Position numbers and translations under genes: made by a program. From Mycobacterium sp. 3519A (GTDB lineage Bacteria > Actinomycetota > Actinomycetes > Mycobacteriales > Mycobacteriaceae), in NCBI RefSeq assembly GCF_900240945.1, contig NZ_OESG01000014.1, positions 1,532,015 through 1,596,014 on the forward strand: DNA of 64,000 nt, written 5' to 3'. The notes under the pieces were generated by a model. It ran no database searches. It had not been told where the DNA came from and saw only the letters and a list, made by a program, of their open reading frames with translations. This document shows, piece by piece, positions 28,397-37,125 of the stretch. Within the stretch, counting starts at the first letter, position 1, and each line of letters begins with the position of its first letter.

Positions 28397-29398
28397 ATGC
28401 AAGTGACCCAACTCGAGTGGATGATCACGCTTGGCGTGACGGTTGCGGTGCTGCTGTTCGACGTGATCGTGATCGGCCGTCGGCCGCACGAACCGTCCAA
28501 ACGGGAGCTCGGGACGTATCTCACCCTTTACGTCGCGCTCGCGATCGGCTTCGGGTTGTGGACGTGGTTCTTCCACGGCAGCCAGTACGGGCTGGAGTTC
28601 TTCGCCGGATGGCTGACCGAGTACAGCCTGTCGGTGGACAACCTGTTCATCTTCTTGATCATCATGGCCAGCTTCAAGGTGCCGAAGAAGTACCAGCAGC
28701 AGGCGCTGTTGGTGGGCATCATCCTGGCGTTGATCTTCCGCGGCATCTTCATCGCACTCGGTGCGGTGGCGATCAACCAGTTCTCCTGGGTCTTCTACCT
28801 TTTCGGGGCTTTCCTGATCTACACGGCGTTCAACCTGGTCCGTGACTCCGACCACGACGACGACGCAGAGAACTTCGTGGTGCGGTTCTCACGCAAGCAC
28901 CTCAGCCTCACCGAGTCCTGGCATGGGTTGAGCCTGTGGGTCAGGGAGAACGGCAAGCGGCTGATGACGCCGATGTTCCTCGTCATCGTCGCGTTGGGCA
29001 CCACCGACCTGCTGTTCGCGCTGGACTCGATTCCCGCGATCTACGGCCTCACCCAGGAGCCGTACCTCGTGTTCACCGCCAACGTGTTCGCGCTGATGGG
29101 CCTGCGCCAGCTGTACTTCCTGCTCGGCGACCTGCTGAAGCGCCTGGTCTACCTGTCGCAGGGGCTTGCGGTCATCCTGTCGTTCATCGGCGTGAAATTG
29201 CTGCTGCACGCATTGCACGAGAACGAACTGCCGTTCATCAACGGTGGCGAGCATGTGCCGGTGCCCGACATCCCGACGCTGCTGAGCCTGGGCGTCATCG
29301 TCGTCACGCTGGTGATCACGACGGCGGCCAGTCTGTACAAGACGCGCGTGCACGACGTGAAGAAGGAAGCCGAGAAGCAGACCTTGGATTCCGCCTGA
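28397..29398 (+). CDS. TerC-family metal transporter
   Basis: 333 residues from ATG 28397 (MQVTQLEWMITLGV). About 8 hydrophobic segments, with the family's acidic membrane motifs SVDNLFIF and FALDSIPAIYG. TerC/Alx proteins export Mn2+ or related ions in several bacteria, and regulation by a yybP-ykoY riboswitch directly upstream supports an Mn2+ role. The longer upstream frame is riboswitch RNA and not coding. A soluble loop (about 155-175) is rich in Asp. Position corresponds to Mtb Rv3629c, a membrane protein of similar size. Confidence 0.93.
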   Translation: MQVTQLEWMITLGVTVAVLLFDVIVIGRRPHEPSKRELGTYLTLYVALAIGFGLWTWFFHGSQYGLEFFAGWLTEYSLSVDNLFIFLIIMASFKVPKKYQQQALLVGIILALIFRGIFIALGAVAINQFSWVFYLFGAFLIYTAFNLVRDSDHDDDAENFVVRFSRKHLSLTESWHGLSLWVRENGKRLMTPMFLVIVALGTTDLLFALDSIPAIYGLTQEPYLVFTANVFALMGLRQLYFLLGDLLKRLVYLSQGLAVILSFIGVKLLLHALHENELPFINGGEHVPVPDIPTLLSLGVIVVTLVITTAASLYKTRVHDVKKEAEKQTLDSA

Positions 29399-29434
29399 GC
29401 GGAATCATCGACAGGGTCGGCGTGTTTTCCTAGC

Positions 29435-29842
29435 GTGACCGGCGTGCGGCTATTCGTGGCGAACTCGCCGAGCGGTGACTGGAGTGAACTGACCGATGGC
29501 GATCAGCGCACGGTGCGCGTCGCCGCTTCCGACCTGCAGCAGGCCCGCCGCGCGAGGGCGCGGATCAGGGCCGGCGGCGACGACTCGGCGGTGATCCTCG
29601 ATGTCACCGTCGCGGTGGCCGGCGACTTCCGTTCGGCGAGAAGCGTTCTCGGGCCTGCGCGAGAGACAGTGCAGTACGCGGGCACCGTCGACGGGCTCGC
29701 CGGGCTGATCTCGGACATCTCGCGGGCCGACGTCGCCGACGGTGTCACGCTGATCCCCGCTTCGCCGCGACAAGATCTGCGGGACCTGGGGCGCGAAGTG
29801 CTCCGACTGCTGTCCATGCACGATCAGCCCAAGGCCTCGTAA
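29435..29842 (+). CDS. Small protein resembling the C-terminal part of luciferase-like oxidoreductases
   Basis: 135 residues from GTG 29435; a second GTG lies three codons later. The last 40 residues (ADVADGVTLIPASPRQDLRDL) read like the end of an F420/FMN-dependent luciferase-like monooxygenase barrel, and the middle LDVTVAVAGDFRSAR also fits. No N-terminal cofactor-binding part is present, so it is either a truncated relic or a separate small family that shares this fold end. Codon use is normal. It lies 36 bases after the TerC stop and could be cotranscribed. Function unknown. Confidence 0.65.
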   Translation: MTGVRLFVANSPSGDWSELTDGDQRTVRVAASDLQQARRARARIRAGGDDSAVILDVTVAVAGDFRSARSVLGPARETVQYAGTVDGLAGLISDISRADVADGVTLIPASPRQDLRDLGREVLRLLSMHDQPKAS

Positions 29843-30134
29843 CGCGGGAGCAATTAGCTGTCAACGGCGGGTGATGTCGATTTAGACTCGTTGAAGCGAC
29901 GTTTTAGAAACATGTCACGTAACTGAACTTATTGCGGCAATACAATTCCGCGGAGTTGTCGGGCTCTGTCTACAGCTGTTCGCATGCGAAATCACCGTCC
30001 GCGATGTACAGTTTCTTAGCTGGCCGGTCGTGAAGTTTCGTTGCTGTGACGATGGCGCAGCAGGTAGTGCAACTCTTCATGAAACAGGGGCGTCCATTGC
30101 GCGTTTTTGCTATCTGCGTCAATTTCGAGGCGCG
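29843..30134. other. AT-richer intergenic region, no gene seen
   Basis: 292 bases with visibly lower GC than the neighbourhood and no coding frame I can support. A near-perfect dyad TATTGC-G-GCAATA at 29930-29942 could be an operator for the acyltransferase gene, but there is no regulator beside it. The ATG of the acyltransferase at 30135 is chosen because the sequence before it does not resemble the family. Confidence 0.45.
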
Positions 30135-31460
30135 ATGACCACGCAACCCACCACGGATTCGACCGAGGCGGACGCCACGAAGGTCGATTCCCCGCAGCAA
30201 ATTCACAGGCGGGCCAGGATTATCGGGTTGGACGGCGTGCGTGGGCTGCTGTGCCTGAGCATCGCGATCACGCACGTCACGGGCTACTACACCGCCCACA
30301 CCGCGCACGTCTGGAAGACGAATGTCTTCGGTTTCTCACTGGTCTACTTTTTCGTGCTAAGTGGTTTCCTGCTGTTTCTGCCATATGTCCGAAATGTGGT
30401 TGCTGAGCGGTCCTCGGCACGGATGCCGAATGTGCGTGACTACGCGGTACACCGCCTCGCCCGGATCATGCCCGCATATCTGGTCATTTGTCTGATCGTG
30501 AATTTCGTGTTGCGGCTGTCCTATGTAGACAATGCGTCGCTGATGCCCGACGACGCCAAGACCGGAATCGGCGTCATCACCGCGCCCGGTGAATTGCTGG
30601 CCAACCTCGCGTTGGTGCAGACGTATTTCCCGGCCTACATCCAGACGGGCATCGGACCGTCCTGGTCGCTCACGCTGGAGTACGCGTTCTATCTGTCGCT
30701 TCCGCTGCTGGGATTTGCGGTGTTCGGTCTGCGCAAGCGCAGTGGGCGAAATCCGTTCGTCGTCGCGATGGTGGCGCCCACCATCTTGTTGTTGGTCGGG
30801 TTGATCGGCCGGGCGCTGATTCCGGTGGTGGATCGGTACGCGGGCACCACCGACTTCATTCTGCTCAACTGGGGGCCGAACATCGCCGCGGTCTTCACCA
30901 AGAGCATTCTGACCAACGCGGACAACTTCGCGATGGGGATGTTCGCCGCAATCGTGTTCGTCGGGATCGAGCGCGGCGCGCTGCCGCAGCGGATCAGTCG
31001 ACGCATCCGGATGGCCAGTGCTGTCGCGATACTCCCCGTCCTGGTTGTCAGCGCCGCCTTCTTCGGGATCGCAGTGCAATTCGTGACGGCCGGCGTCGGT
31101 GTGGTCGCGGCCCTGATGATCCTCATCGTCGTGGTGCCCCTTGCGCACGGCCGCAAATCGAAGTTGGCGACGTTCCTCGACGTCCGGCCGATCCGCTACG
31201 TCGGCGAGATCTCGCTGTCGGCGTACCTGTGGCACTTCCCGATGCTGCTCCTGCTGGGCAAGCTCGGATGGATGGCCGGTGACACGCTGCCGGGCATGCT
31301 GCACAACATCGTGCTGCTGCTCGCGGTGACGATCCTGGCCGCGACCGTCACGTACTACCTCGTCGAGAAGCCCTCGATGAACTACGCCAGGCGTCTGCGC
31401 GGTGGTAAGAAATCGCCTGCGGCGCCGGACAAGTCGAAACTGGCGCCGGCGACCAAGTAA
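30135..31460 (+). CDS. Acyltransferase-3 family membrane protein
   Basis: 441 residues with about 10-11 membrane helices. The N-terminal motif LDGVRGLLCLSIAITHV holds the conserved His of acyltransferase-3 (OafA-type) enzymes, and GFSLVYFFVLSGFLLFLPYVR is the second family motif. These enzymes transfer acetyl, succinyl or other acyl groups to extracytoplasmic sugars and lipids of the cell envelope. The C-terminus is Lys-rich and cytoplasmic. There is no SGNH domain, so acyl transfer is probably completed by the membrane domain alone. The substrate is unknown. It is convergent with the serine hydrolase, with a 3-base gap. Confidence 0.9.
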   Translation: MTTQPTTDSTEADATKVDSPQQIHRRARIIGLDGVRGLLCLSIAITHVTGYYTAHTAHVWKTNVFGFSLVYFFVLSGFLLFLPYVRNVVAERSSARMPNVRDYAVHRLARIMPAYLVICLIVNFVLRLSYVDNASLMPDDAKTGIGVITAPGELLANLALVQTYFPAYIQTGIGPSWSLTLEYAFYLSLPLLGFAVFGLRKRSGRNPFVVAMVAPTILLLVGLIGRALIPVVDRYAGTTDFILLNWGPNIAAVFTKSILTNADNFAMGMFAAIVFVGIERGALPQRISRRIRMASAVAILPVLVVSAAFFGIAVQFVTAGVGVVAALMILIVVVPLAHGRKSKLATFLDVRPIRYVGEISLSAYLWHFPMLLLLGKLGWMAGDTLPGMLHNIVLLLAVTILAATVTYYLVEKPSMNYARRLRGGKKSPAAPDKSKLAPATK

Positions 31461-31463
31461 CCG

Positions 31464-32615
31464 TCAACCAAGCGCGTCGAAGATGATCTCGGCGTAGCGA
31501 ATGGTGCGCTCGGTTCCCGTTGTCCCCGGGCCCATCCTGTTCATCACATAAGAGAAGGTGGCGTGGTGTTCGGGGGCCATCACCACCATCGATCCGCCCC
31601 AGCCGCCCCAGAAGCAGATCCTGCCCTCCGGCACCCCCGGAACGCTTTCCGGCGACGGCAATCCGAACCCGATGCCGAACCGCAACGGCACCATCAGTAC
31701 CAGGTCGATGCCGTTGGATTGCTCCTGGAAGATCAGGTCGATGGTGTCCTCACTCAGCAGCTGCACGCCGTTGGCCTTGCCGCCCAACGAGATTGGTGAC
31801 AGTGCGCGCGCCAGCGCGCGGGCGTTGCCATGCCCGTTGACGCCGCCGATGTCGGCGCGGCGCCAGGGCGTTGTCTCGACGATCAGCGCGGTGTTCTCGT
31901 CGGGCGGGAAACCCGCGAACGTCTTGTAGGCAGGGTGGTCGTGGGGTAGGTCGTCGAGTGAGATGGGTAGCGGCGGAGGCGGAACCACCTCCGCGACGCG
32001 GTGCTCGTCTGCGGGGCCGAGACCGATTTGGACGTCGGCCTGCAGGGGCGCGGCGATCTCGTCGCGCACGAACTCTTTGAGGGTTTTGCCGGTGGCGCGG
32101 CGGATCACCTCGCCGATCAGGTGCCCGTAGTTGACGGCGTGATAGCCAGACGCCGACCCCGGCGTCCACCAGGGCTCCTGTCGGGCCAGCTGGTCGGTCG
32201 CCTTCTCCCAGTCGTAGATGTCGTCGATGCCGAACGGCACCTGCCAACCTGAGACGCCCGAGGTGTGCGACATCAGGTGACGAACTTCGATGTCCTGCTT
32301 GCCGTTCTGAGCGAACTCCGGCCAGTAACTGGCGACCGGAGCGAACGCGTCGATATCGCCGCGGTCGATCGCGATCAGTGCGGCAAGCGCGGTCAGCGTC
32401 TTCGTGCACGAGAAGAAGTTCACGATCGTGTCGTGCGCCCACGGCGTCGTCTTCGCGCGGTCGGCGTGGCCGCCCCAGATGTCGACCACCATGTCACCGT
32501 CAATATCGACGGCGATCGAGGCGCCCAGTTCCTCCCCCTTGGCGAGTTCGTCGGCCAGCGCGTCGGCGACCTTGGCGAAGCGACTCTGGCAGTGGCCATT
32601 CACGGCATCGTTCAT
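31464..32615 (-). CDS. Serine hydrolase of the class C beta-lactamase/esterase fold
   Basis: 383 residues from ATG 32615 (MNDAVNGHCQSRFAKV); an ATG six codons upstream is also possible. The SxxK nucleophile motif is Ser-Cys-Thr-Lys (NFFSCTKTLTALAAL), followed by Tyr-x-x-x-Asn in GYHAVNYGHL and a C-terminal W-G-G-W-G-G loop. This is the EstB/LipE-like group of mycobacterial esterases rather than a true beta-lactamase. No signal peptide is present, so it acts in the cytoplasm or at the membrane surface. The natural substrate is unknown. Confidence 0.88.
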   Translation of the reverse strand: MNDAVNGHCQSRFAKVADALADELAKGEELGASIAVDIDGDMVVDIWGGHADRAKTTPWAHDTIVNFFSCTKTLTALAALIAIDRGDIDAFAPVASYWPEFAQNGKQDIEVRHLMSHTSGVSGWQVPFGIDDIYDWEKATDQLARQEPWWTPGSASGYHAVNYGHLIGEVIRRATGKTLKEFVRDEIAAPLQADVQIGLGPADEHRVAEVVPPPPLPISLDDLPHDHPAYKTFAGFPPDENTALIVETTPWRRADIGGVNGHGNARALARALSPISLGGKANGVQLLSEDTIDLIFQEQSNGIDLVLMVPLRFGIGFGLPSPESVPGVPEGRICFWGGWGGSMVVMAPEHHATFSYVMNRMGPGTTGTERTIRYAEIIFDALG

Positions 32616-32726
32616 CGGGCCATCATGCGGCATCGAGGCAGAGTTATTTGTCCAATGCGTCCAAAACGTGCGGGCAGGCGGCGTACCGTTTGCAGTGCAA
32701 ATTCCCAGCACGGGCGGAGGAATCTG

Positions 32727-32966
32727 ATGCGCAAATTCGGCATGGCCCTTGCGATAACCGCGATGATGTTCGGCTCGGTGGCCACCGCGCAGACGGCATA
32801 CGCGGCGCAGAGCTCGCACGACACGAATGTGGCCACACAGCCGGCGGTGCCGGTCGGGCCCAAGGTGCAGATGCTCGATTGCTACGGCACGACCGGCGGA
32901 ATGGGCTGCGGGCCCGGATGGGTTTGGCGCGACGGCTGGCGCGGATTCGGCTGCTACCCCTGCTGA
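32727..32966 (+). CDS. Small secreted cysteine-containing protein
   Basis: 79 residues, with a strong binding site (GGCGGAGG) before ATG 32727. The signal peptide runs from MRKFGMALAITAMMFG to a likely cut after TAYA (about residue 26). The mature part is about 53 residues, with a neutral linker and a compact C-terminal end that carries four cysteines (CYGTT..CGPGW..GCYPC) plus Gly and Trp. Two disulfides are possible. It precedes a second small secreted protein by 16 bases. I recognise no family. A peptide hormone, bacteriocin or envelope role would be guesses. Confidence 0.7.
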   Translation: MRKFGMALAITAMMFGSVATAQTAYAAQSSHDTNVATQPAVPVGPKVQMLDCYGTTGGMGCGPGWVWRDGWRGFGCYPC

Positions 32967-32982
32967 CGGATAGGAGCACGAC

Positions 32983-33513
32983 GTGTACAGAGTCCAGACA
33001 ATTGCAGGCGGCATCGCTGCCGCTGCGGTGCTGACGTTCAGCGGGTTCGGTTATGCCGCAGCACAACCCGGCGACTACGGCGCCTTGCCGGTGGACCCGA
33101 ATTTGATCACCGACTCGCTCGCCTACAACGCGGCGCCCGCCGTGTTCAATCCGGATGGGCAGCCAGGTGTCGAGACGGTCTACACCCACCGCGATGGCAG
33201 TCGCACGATCACGAGCACCATCCTTGTGCTTCCCGATGCGCAGGCCGCGACGGCCGCGTTGGACGCGGCGAGGGGACAACTGGCGGTCGCCGACGGCAAA
33301 TCCCAACCCGCTGACGTCGGTTCGGGCGGGACGATACTGACGGGGATGTCACCGGACGGTTCGAAGTCGGTGACGGTGCTGTCCTTCACCCAGGGCAATA
33401 CCGCAGCCACCATCGAATTCGCAGGCGCGGCAAGTGATCCCGCGCCCGAGGACCTGGTCCTCGAACTGGGCAGGAAACAGGACACCGCGATCCAGGACTG
33501 GCAGGCGGCCTAG
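32983..33513 (+). CDS. Secreted protein of unknown function
   Basis: 176 residues, GTG start, 16 bases after the previous small secreted gene. A Sec signal peptide (VYRVQTIAGGIAAAAVLTF) ends around GYAAAQPGD. The mature part has alternating strands and helices (TVYTHRDGSRTITSTILVL; DAQAATAALDAARGQL), as in the small beta-sheet periplasmic proteins often found in mycobacteria. No enzyme motif or lipobox is seen. It ends two bases before the convergent OHCU-like gene. Confidence 0.75.
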   Translation: MYRVQTIAGGIAAAAVLTFSGFGYAAAQPGDYGALPVDPNLITDSLAYNAAPAVFNPDGQPGVETVYTHRDGSRTITSTILVLPDAQAATAALDAARGQLAVADGKSQPADVGSGGTILTGMSPDGSKSVTVLSFTQGNTAATIEFAGAASDPAPEDLVLELGRKQDTAIQDWQAA

Positions 33514-33515
33514 CC

Positions 33516-34031
33516 TCACCAGTTGTCGTAACCGCCTTCCGGCCCGAGCATGCGCTCGAGCCGGGTGCGGTTGATGCGTGCCAACTCGTTGCGCACGATC
33601 TTGCGCTCGGTCTCGAAGTCGTTGTGCAGACGGTCGGTCATGGTGGCCAGCACGTCCTGCGCCGAATAGCCGTTGACGAACATCACGAACCCGAAGCCGA
33701 AGTGCTCCAGGTAGCCCTTGGACGCGACGGTGAGCTTGTCCATCACCCCGGGTCGGTCGCACCACACCGCGCATTGTTCGGCCGCTGACTTCTCGCTGCC
33801 CGGCCGCCGCCCGACGTCGGGGTAGGCCTGCAGGATCGAGTCGATCGAATCCTCCGACAGCCCGAACAACAGGGCGTCGGCCTGGCGGAACAACCGGTCG
33901 TGGCTGTCGTACGGACGGCCGCGGGCCAGGTCGGCGGCCAGTGGCACGCTGTAACAACACTCGTAGATCGCATGCACGGCCCGACGCATCGGCATTGCGT
34001 TGAACGCGTCCAGGCCGATCCCCTGATGCAT
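33516..34031 (-). CDS. OHCU decarboxylase-like protein
   Basis: 171 residues from ATG 34031 (MHQGIGLDAFNAMP); a GTG 11 codons upstream would add a Cys-rich peptide. The sequence follows the all-helical fold of 2-oxo-4-hydroxy-4-carboxy-5-ureidoimidazoline decarboxylase: AFNAMPMRRAVHAIYECC at the start, the GFVMFVNGYSAQDVL segment in the place of the family motif F-x-(V/I)-x3-G, and the ERKIVRNELARINRTRLERML end. OHCU decarboxylase acts in uric acid breakdown to allantoin, but no other purine catabolism genes are nearby. It may be a paralogue with another role. A short inverted repeat lies upstream. Confidence 0.7.
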   Translation of the reverse strand: MHQGIGLDAFNAMPMRRAVHAIYECCYSVPLAADLARGRPYDSHDRLFRQADALLFGLSEDSIDSILQAYPDVGRRPGSEKSAAEQCAVWCDRPGVMDKLTVASKGYLEHFGFGFVMFVNGYSAQDVLATMTDRLHNDFETERKIVRNELARINRTRLERMLGPEGGYDNW

Positions 34032-34102
34032 CAACACACAGCAATCTTCAAGCGTGCAGAGCACGCCGACGTTAAGGCGTGTTACAGCGAGGAAAAATAC
34101 TG

Positions 34103-34591
34103 CTAGTGCCCGGCCTGTTTGAAGCGCTCGACTGAGGCCTTCAACTCCGCCTCGGCCTCCTGGCGGCCCACCCAGTCGGCGGCCTTGACGAACTTGCCCG
34201 GTTCCAGGTCCTTGTAGTGCACGAAGAAGTGTTTGATCGCCTCCAGTTCGAAGGCGGGCACATCGTCGAGGTCTTGAATGTGGTCCCAGCGCGGGTCACC
34301 GGCGGGCACGCACAGCAGCTTGTCGTCGCCGCCGGCCTCGTCGGTCATCCTGAACATCGCGACTACTCGAGCCTCGACGATGCATCCGGGGAACACCGAC
34401 TCGGGCAGCAGGACCAGCGCGTCCAGCGGATCGCCGTCCTCCCCGAGGGTGTTCTCGAAGAAGCCGTAGTCGGTCGGATAACCCATCGGGGTGAACAGAT
34501 AGCGGTCCAGCTTCACGCGGCCGGTTTCGTGGTCCACCTCGTATTTGTTGCGCGATCCCTTGGGGATCTCGATGACGACGTCGAACTCCAC
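34103..34591 (-). CDS. ppa: Inorganic pyrophosphatase
   Basis: 162 residues, family I soluble pyrophosphatase, which hydrolyses PPi released by biosynthesis. Active-site features are visible: the lysine in GSRNKYEVD, the acidic loop [12 protein letters not shown] with metal aspartates, and [14 protein letters not shown]. The length equals Mtb Ppa (Rv3628). It is divergent from dacB with a 102-base gap. A typical essential housekeeping gene. Confidence 0.97.
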   Translation of the reverse strand: MEFDVVIEIPKGSRNKYEVDHETGRVKLDRYLFTPMGYPTDYGFFENTLGEDGDPLDALVLLPESVFPGCIVEARVVAMFRMTDEAGGDDKLLCVPAGDPRWDHIQDLDDVPAFELEAIKHFFVHYKDLEPGKFVKAADWVGRQEAEAELKASVERFKQAGH

Positions 34592-34693
34592 CGCCGCGGC
34601 TCCTTACCGATGTGCTCAGGTCTGACAGGGACGGGCTCACCCTAACGGAGCGATACGCTGCAGTGAGGTGCTGGGCAACAGAGCAGGAGAGTT

Positions 34694-36076
34694 ATGCGGC
34701 CGACGCAGTGGCGGCGATCGACGCATGTGCTGATCGGCGTGGCGGTGCTGCTGCTGGTTGCCGTCGTCGTCGCGGTGGCCGCCGTGCTCACCACCGGCAA
34801 CTCGACCAGCGATGCGCAGGCCGTGAAGCCGGCGCCCGCCGCGGCGACCGCAGCCCCCGGCGTCGTCCCGGTAGGCGACTCGGCGACCAAACCGACCCCC
34901 GACCGGTTGGCCGCGCTGCTGGCGCCGCTGGTGGCCGACCCGAACCTGGGCGCCCTGACCGGCAGGATCACCGACGCGATCACCGGCGCGCAGTTGTGGG
35001 CGCAGGGCGCCGACGTGCCGATGCAGCCGGCGTCGGTGAACAAGACGCTGACCACCGCCGCCGCGCTGCTCGCGCTCGACCGCGACGCGCGGCTGACCAC
35101 CCGCGTGCTGTCGACCGGGCAACCGGGCGTCGTCGTGCTCAAAGGTGGCGGTGACCCGACCCTGTCGGCCGCGCCACCGGGCAAACCCACCTGGTACAAG
35201 GGTGCGGCCCGGATCAGCGATCTGGCCGATCAAGTGCGTCGCAGCGGTGCCGACGTCACCACCGTCCAGGTCGACGTCAGCGCGTACAGCGGTCCGACCA
35301 TGGCGCCGGGTTGGGATCCCGCTGATATCGGGGGCGGCGACATCGCGCCGATGGAGGCCGTGATGCTCGACGGCGGGCGCACCCAGCCGGTCACCGTCGA
35401 GTCCGGGCGCTCCACGACCCCCGCCCTGGATGCGGGGCGCGCGCTGGCCGTCGCGCTGAACGTGGACCCGGCCACCGTGACCGTGCTGCCCAACGGGCTG
35501 CGCGGCGGTCAGGAGATCGCGTCGGTGCAGTCGCCGCCCCTGCTGGAACGGCTGCGCCAGATGATGAACGAGTCGGACAACGTGATGGCCGAGTCGATCG
35601 CCCGTGAGGTCGCCGCGCAGGCAGGCAAGCCGCAGAGTTTCGACGGCGCCGTGCAAGCCGTGCTCGGGGAACTCGAGATGGCGAAGATCGACACCGGCAA
35701 TTCGCATCTGGTCGACTCCAGCGGCCTTTCGGTCGACGACCGATTGACCGCCGAGACGCTCGACGAGGTGGTCAACGCGGCCGCAGGCGACGACCATCCC
35801 AAGCTGCGGCCCCTGGTCGACCTGCTGCCGATCGCCGGGGGCAGCGGCACGCTGTCCAATCGCTACCTCGACACCGACGCCGGCCGGGCGGCCGCGGGTT
35901 ACCTGAGGGCCAAGACGGGATCGCTGACGGGAACCAATTCGTTGGCAGGCATCGTCACCGACGCCAGCGGGCGGGTGCTCACCTTCGCGTTCATCTCCAA
36001 CAACGCCGGGCCGACGGGCCGAACGGCGATCGACACGCTGGCCGCGGCGCTGCGATCCTGCGGGTGCAGCACATGA
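34694..36076 (+). CDS. dacB: D-alanyl-D-alanine carboxypeptidase/endopeptidase (PBP4 class)
   Basis: 460 residues with an uncleaved N-terminal membrane segment (about 13-33), so it is anchored with its catalytic domain outside. Penicillin-binding motifs are S114-V-N-K117 (QPASVNKTLTTAA), Ser-Asp-Asn in MNESDNVMAES, and K-T-G in RAKTGSLTG. PBP4-type enzymes trim peptidoglycan stem peptides and can cleave cross-bridges. It matches Mtb Rv3627c in size and order. The stop overlaps the ATG of the following protease gene (ATGA). Confidence 0.93.
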   Translation: MRPTQWRRSTHVLIGVAVLLLVAVVVAVAAVLTTGNSTSDAQAVKPAPAAATAAPGVVPVGDSATKPTPDRLAALLAPLVADPNLGALTGRITDAITGAQLWAQGADVPMQPASVNKTLTTAAALLALDRDARLTTRVLSTGQPGVVVLKGGGDPTLSAAPPGKPTWYKGAARISDLADQVRRSGADVTTVQVDVSAYSGPTMAPGWDPADIGGGDIAPMEAVMLDGGRTQPVTVESGRSTTPALDAGRALAVALNVDPATVTVLPNGLRGGQEIASVQSPPLLERLRQMMNESDNVMAESIAREVAAQAGKPQSFDGAVQAVLGELEMAKIDTGNSHLVDSSGLSVDDRLTAETLDEVVNAAAGDDHPKLRPLVDLLPIAGGSGTLSNRYLDTDAGRAAAGYLRAKTGSLTGTNSLAGIVTDASGRVLTFAFISNNAGPTGRTAIDTLAAALRSCGCST

Positions 36077-37125
36077 ATTCGTCGACCAAGCCGAGGCTGA
36101 CCGTCGGCCGCGCCGTCGACTGGCAGTTCGCCGCCACGGTGGGCGCCAAACTCGCGCGGCCTGGCCCCGCCGCCACCGCCTACCCCCGCCGACAGGTCAT
36201 CGAGCAGTTGGCCGAGGCGTCCCGCAACGCCGAACTCCCGGTCCGCGAGGTGACCGGCCTCAGCGAGGGCGGTGAGATTCCCGAGGCTCGCGTCGTCGAC
36301 CGCGTCGAATGGATCCGCGCCGCAACGCAATCCATGCGGGTGATGACCGGCGGCACACAAGGTCCACGCGGCATGATCACCAGCCGCATCACCGGTGCGC
36401 AGACCGGCGCGGTGCTGGCGTTCATCTCGTCGGGCATCCTCGGCCAGTACGACCCGTTCGGACCCAACGGCGGCGAACTGCTGCTGGTGTATCCGAACGT
36501 CATCGCCGTCGAACGCCAATTGCGGGTGTTGCCAGCCGATTTCCGGTTGTGGGTGTGCCTGCATGAAGTCACTCACCGAGTGCAGTTCCGCGCCAACCCC
36601 TGGCTGGCTGAGCACATGTCGCAGTCGCTGGCGGTGCTGACCGATGACGCCACCCAAGACGTCACCGAGGTGGTCGGACGACTTGCCGAGTTGGTCCGCA
36701 ACAAGCGCGACGGCGTTGCGCAGGAACCGAATTCAACCGGGGTTCTGGGCTTGCTGCGGGCGGTGCAGTCCGAGCCGCAGCGGCGCGCGCTCGACCAGTT
36801 GCTGGTCCTCGGCACGTTGTTGGAAGGGCACGCCGACCATGTGATGGACGCGGTGGGCCCCGCGGTGGTGCCGACCGTGTCGACCATTCGGCGTCGATTC
36901 GACGAACGCCGCAGACGCAAGCAGCCACCGCTGCAGCGCATCCTGCGAGCGCTGCTGGGTGTGGACGCCAAGATGAGCCAGTACACCCGCGGCAAGGCGT
37001 TCGTCGACCACGTCGTCGGCCAGGTCGGAATGGCAAGGTTCAACACCGTCTGGTCGAACGCCGAAACCCTGCCGCTGCCAACCGAAATCGATGAGCCGCA
37101 GCGATGGATCGACAGGGTGCTGTAG
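36073..37125 (+). CDS. Putative zinc metalloprotease (Rv3626c, DUF2342)
   Basis: 350 residues from ATG 36073. The zinc motif is H-E-V-T-H (WVCLHEVTHRVQF), with a probable third ligand in LLEGHADHVM. Proteins of this family are annotated as 'coenzyme F420 biosynthesis-associated' from phylogenetic profile, but no F420 gene is near. It has no signal peptide; the C-terminus is basic (RRRFDERRRRKQPP). It is translationally coupled to dacB and overlaps tilS by 22 bases, forming the run dacB-Rv3626c-tilS-hpt as in Mtb. Confidence 0.85.
   Translation: MNSSTKPRLTVGRAVDWQFAATVGAKLARPGPAATAYPRRQVIEQLAEASRNAELPVREVTGLSEGGEIPEARVVDRVEWIRAATQSMRVMTGGTQGPRGMITSRITGAQTGAVLAFISSGILGQYDPFGPNGGELLLVYPNVIAVERQLRVLPADFRLWVCLHEVTHRVQFRANPWLAEHMSQSLAVLTDDATQDVTEVVGRLAELVRNKRDGVAQEPNSTGVLGLLRAVQSEPQRRALDQLLVLGTLLEGHADHVMDAVGPAVVPTVSTIRRRFDERRRRKQPPLQRILRALLGVDAKMSQYTRGKAFVDHVVGQVGMARFNTVWSNAETLPLPTEIDEPQRWIDRVL

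Noticed and set aside
25855..28845. 996-residue plus-strand frame over the NRPS, DedA and TerC region
   Set aside because: Overlaps a well-defined NRPS on the other strand, includes the riboswitch, and has Arg/His/Gln-rich shadow composition.
29435..29842. Pseudogene remnant of an LLM oxidoreductase
   Set aside because: Resemblance is limited to the C-terminal end; codon use is normal and no upstream remnant exists, so a small intact gene was preferred.
31464..32615. Serine hydrolase as a true beta-lactamase
   Set aside because: Motifs fit EstB/LipE-like esterases; no signal peptide is present, so resistance is not supported.
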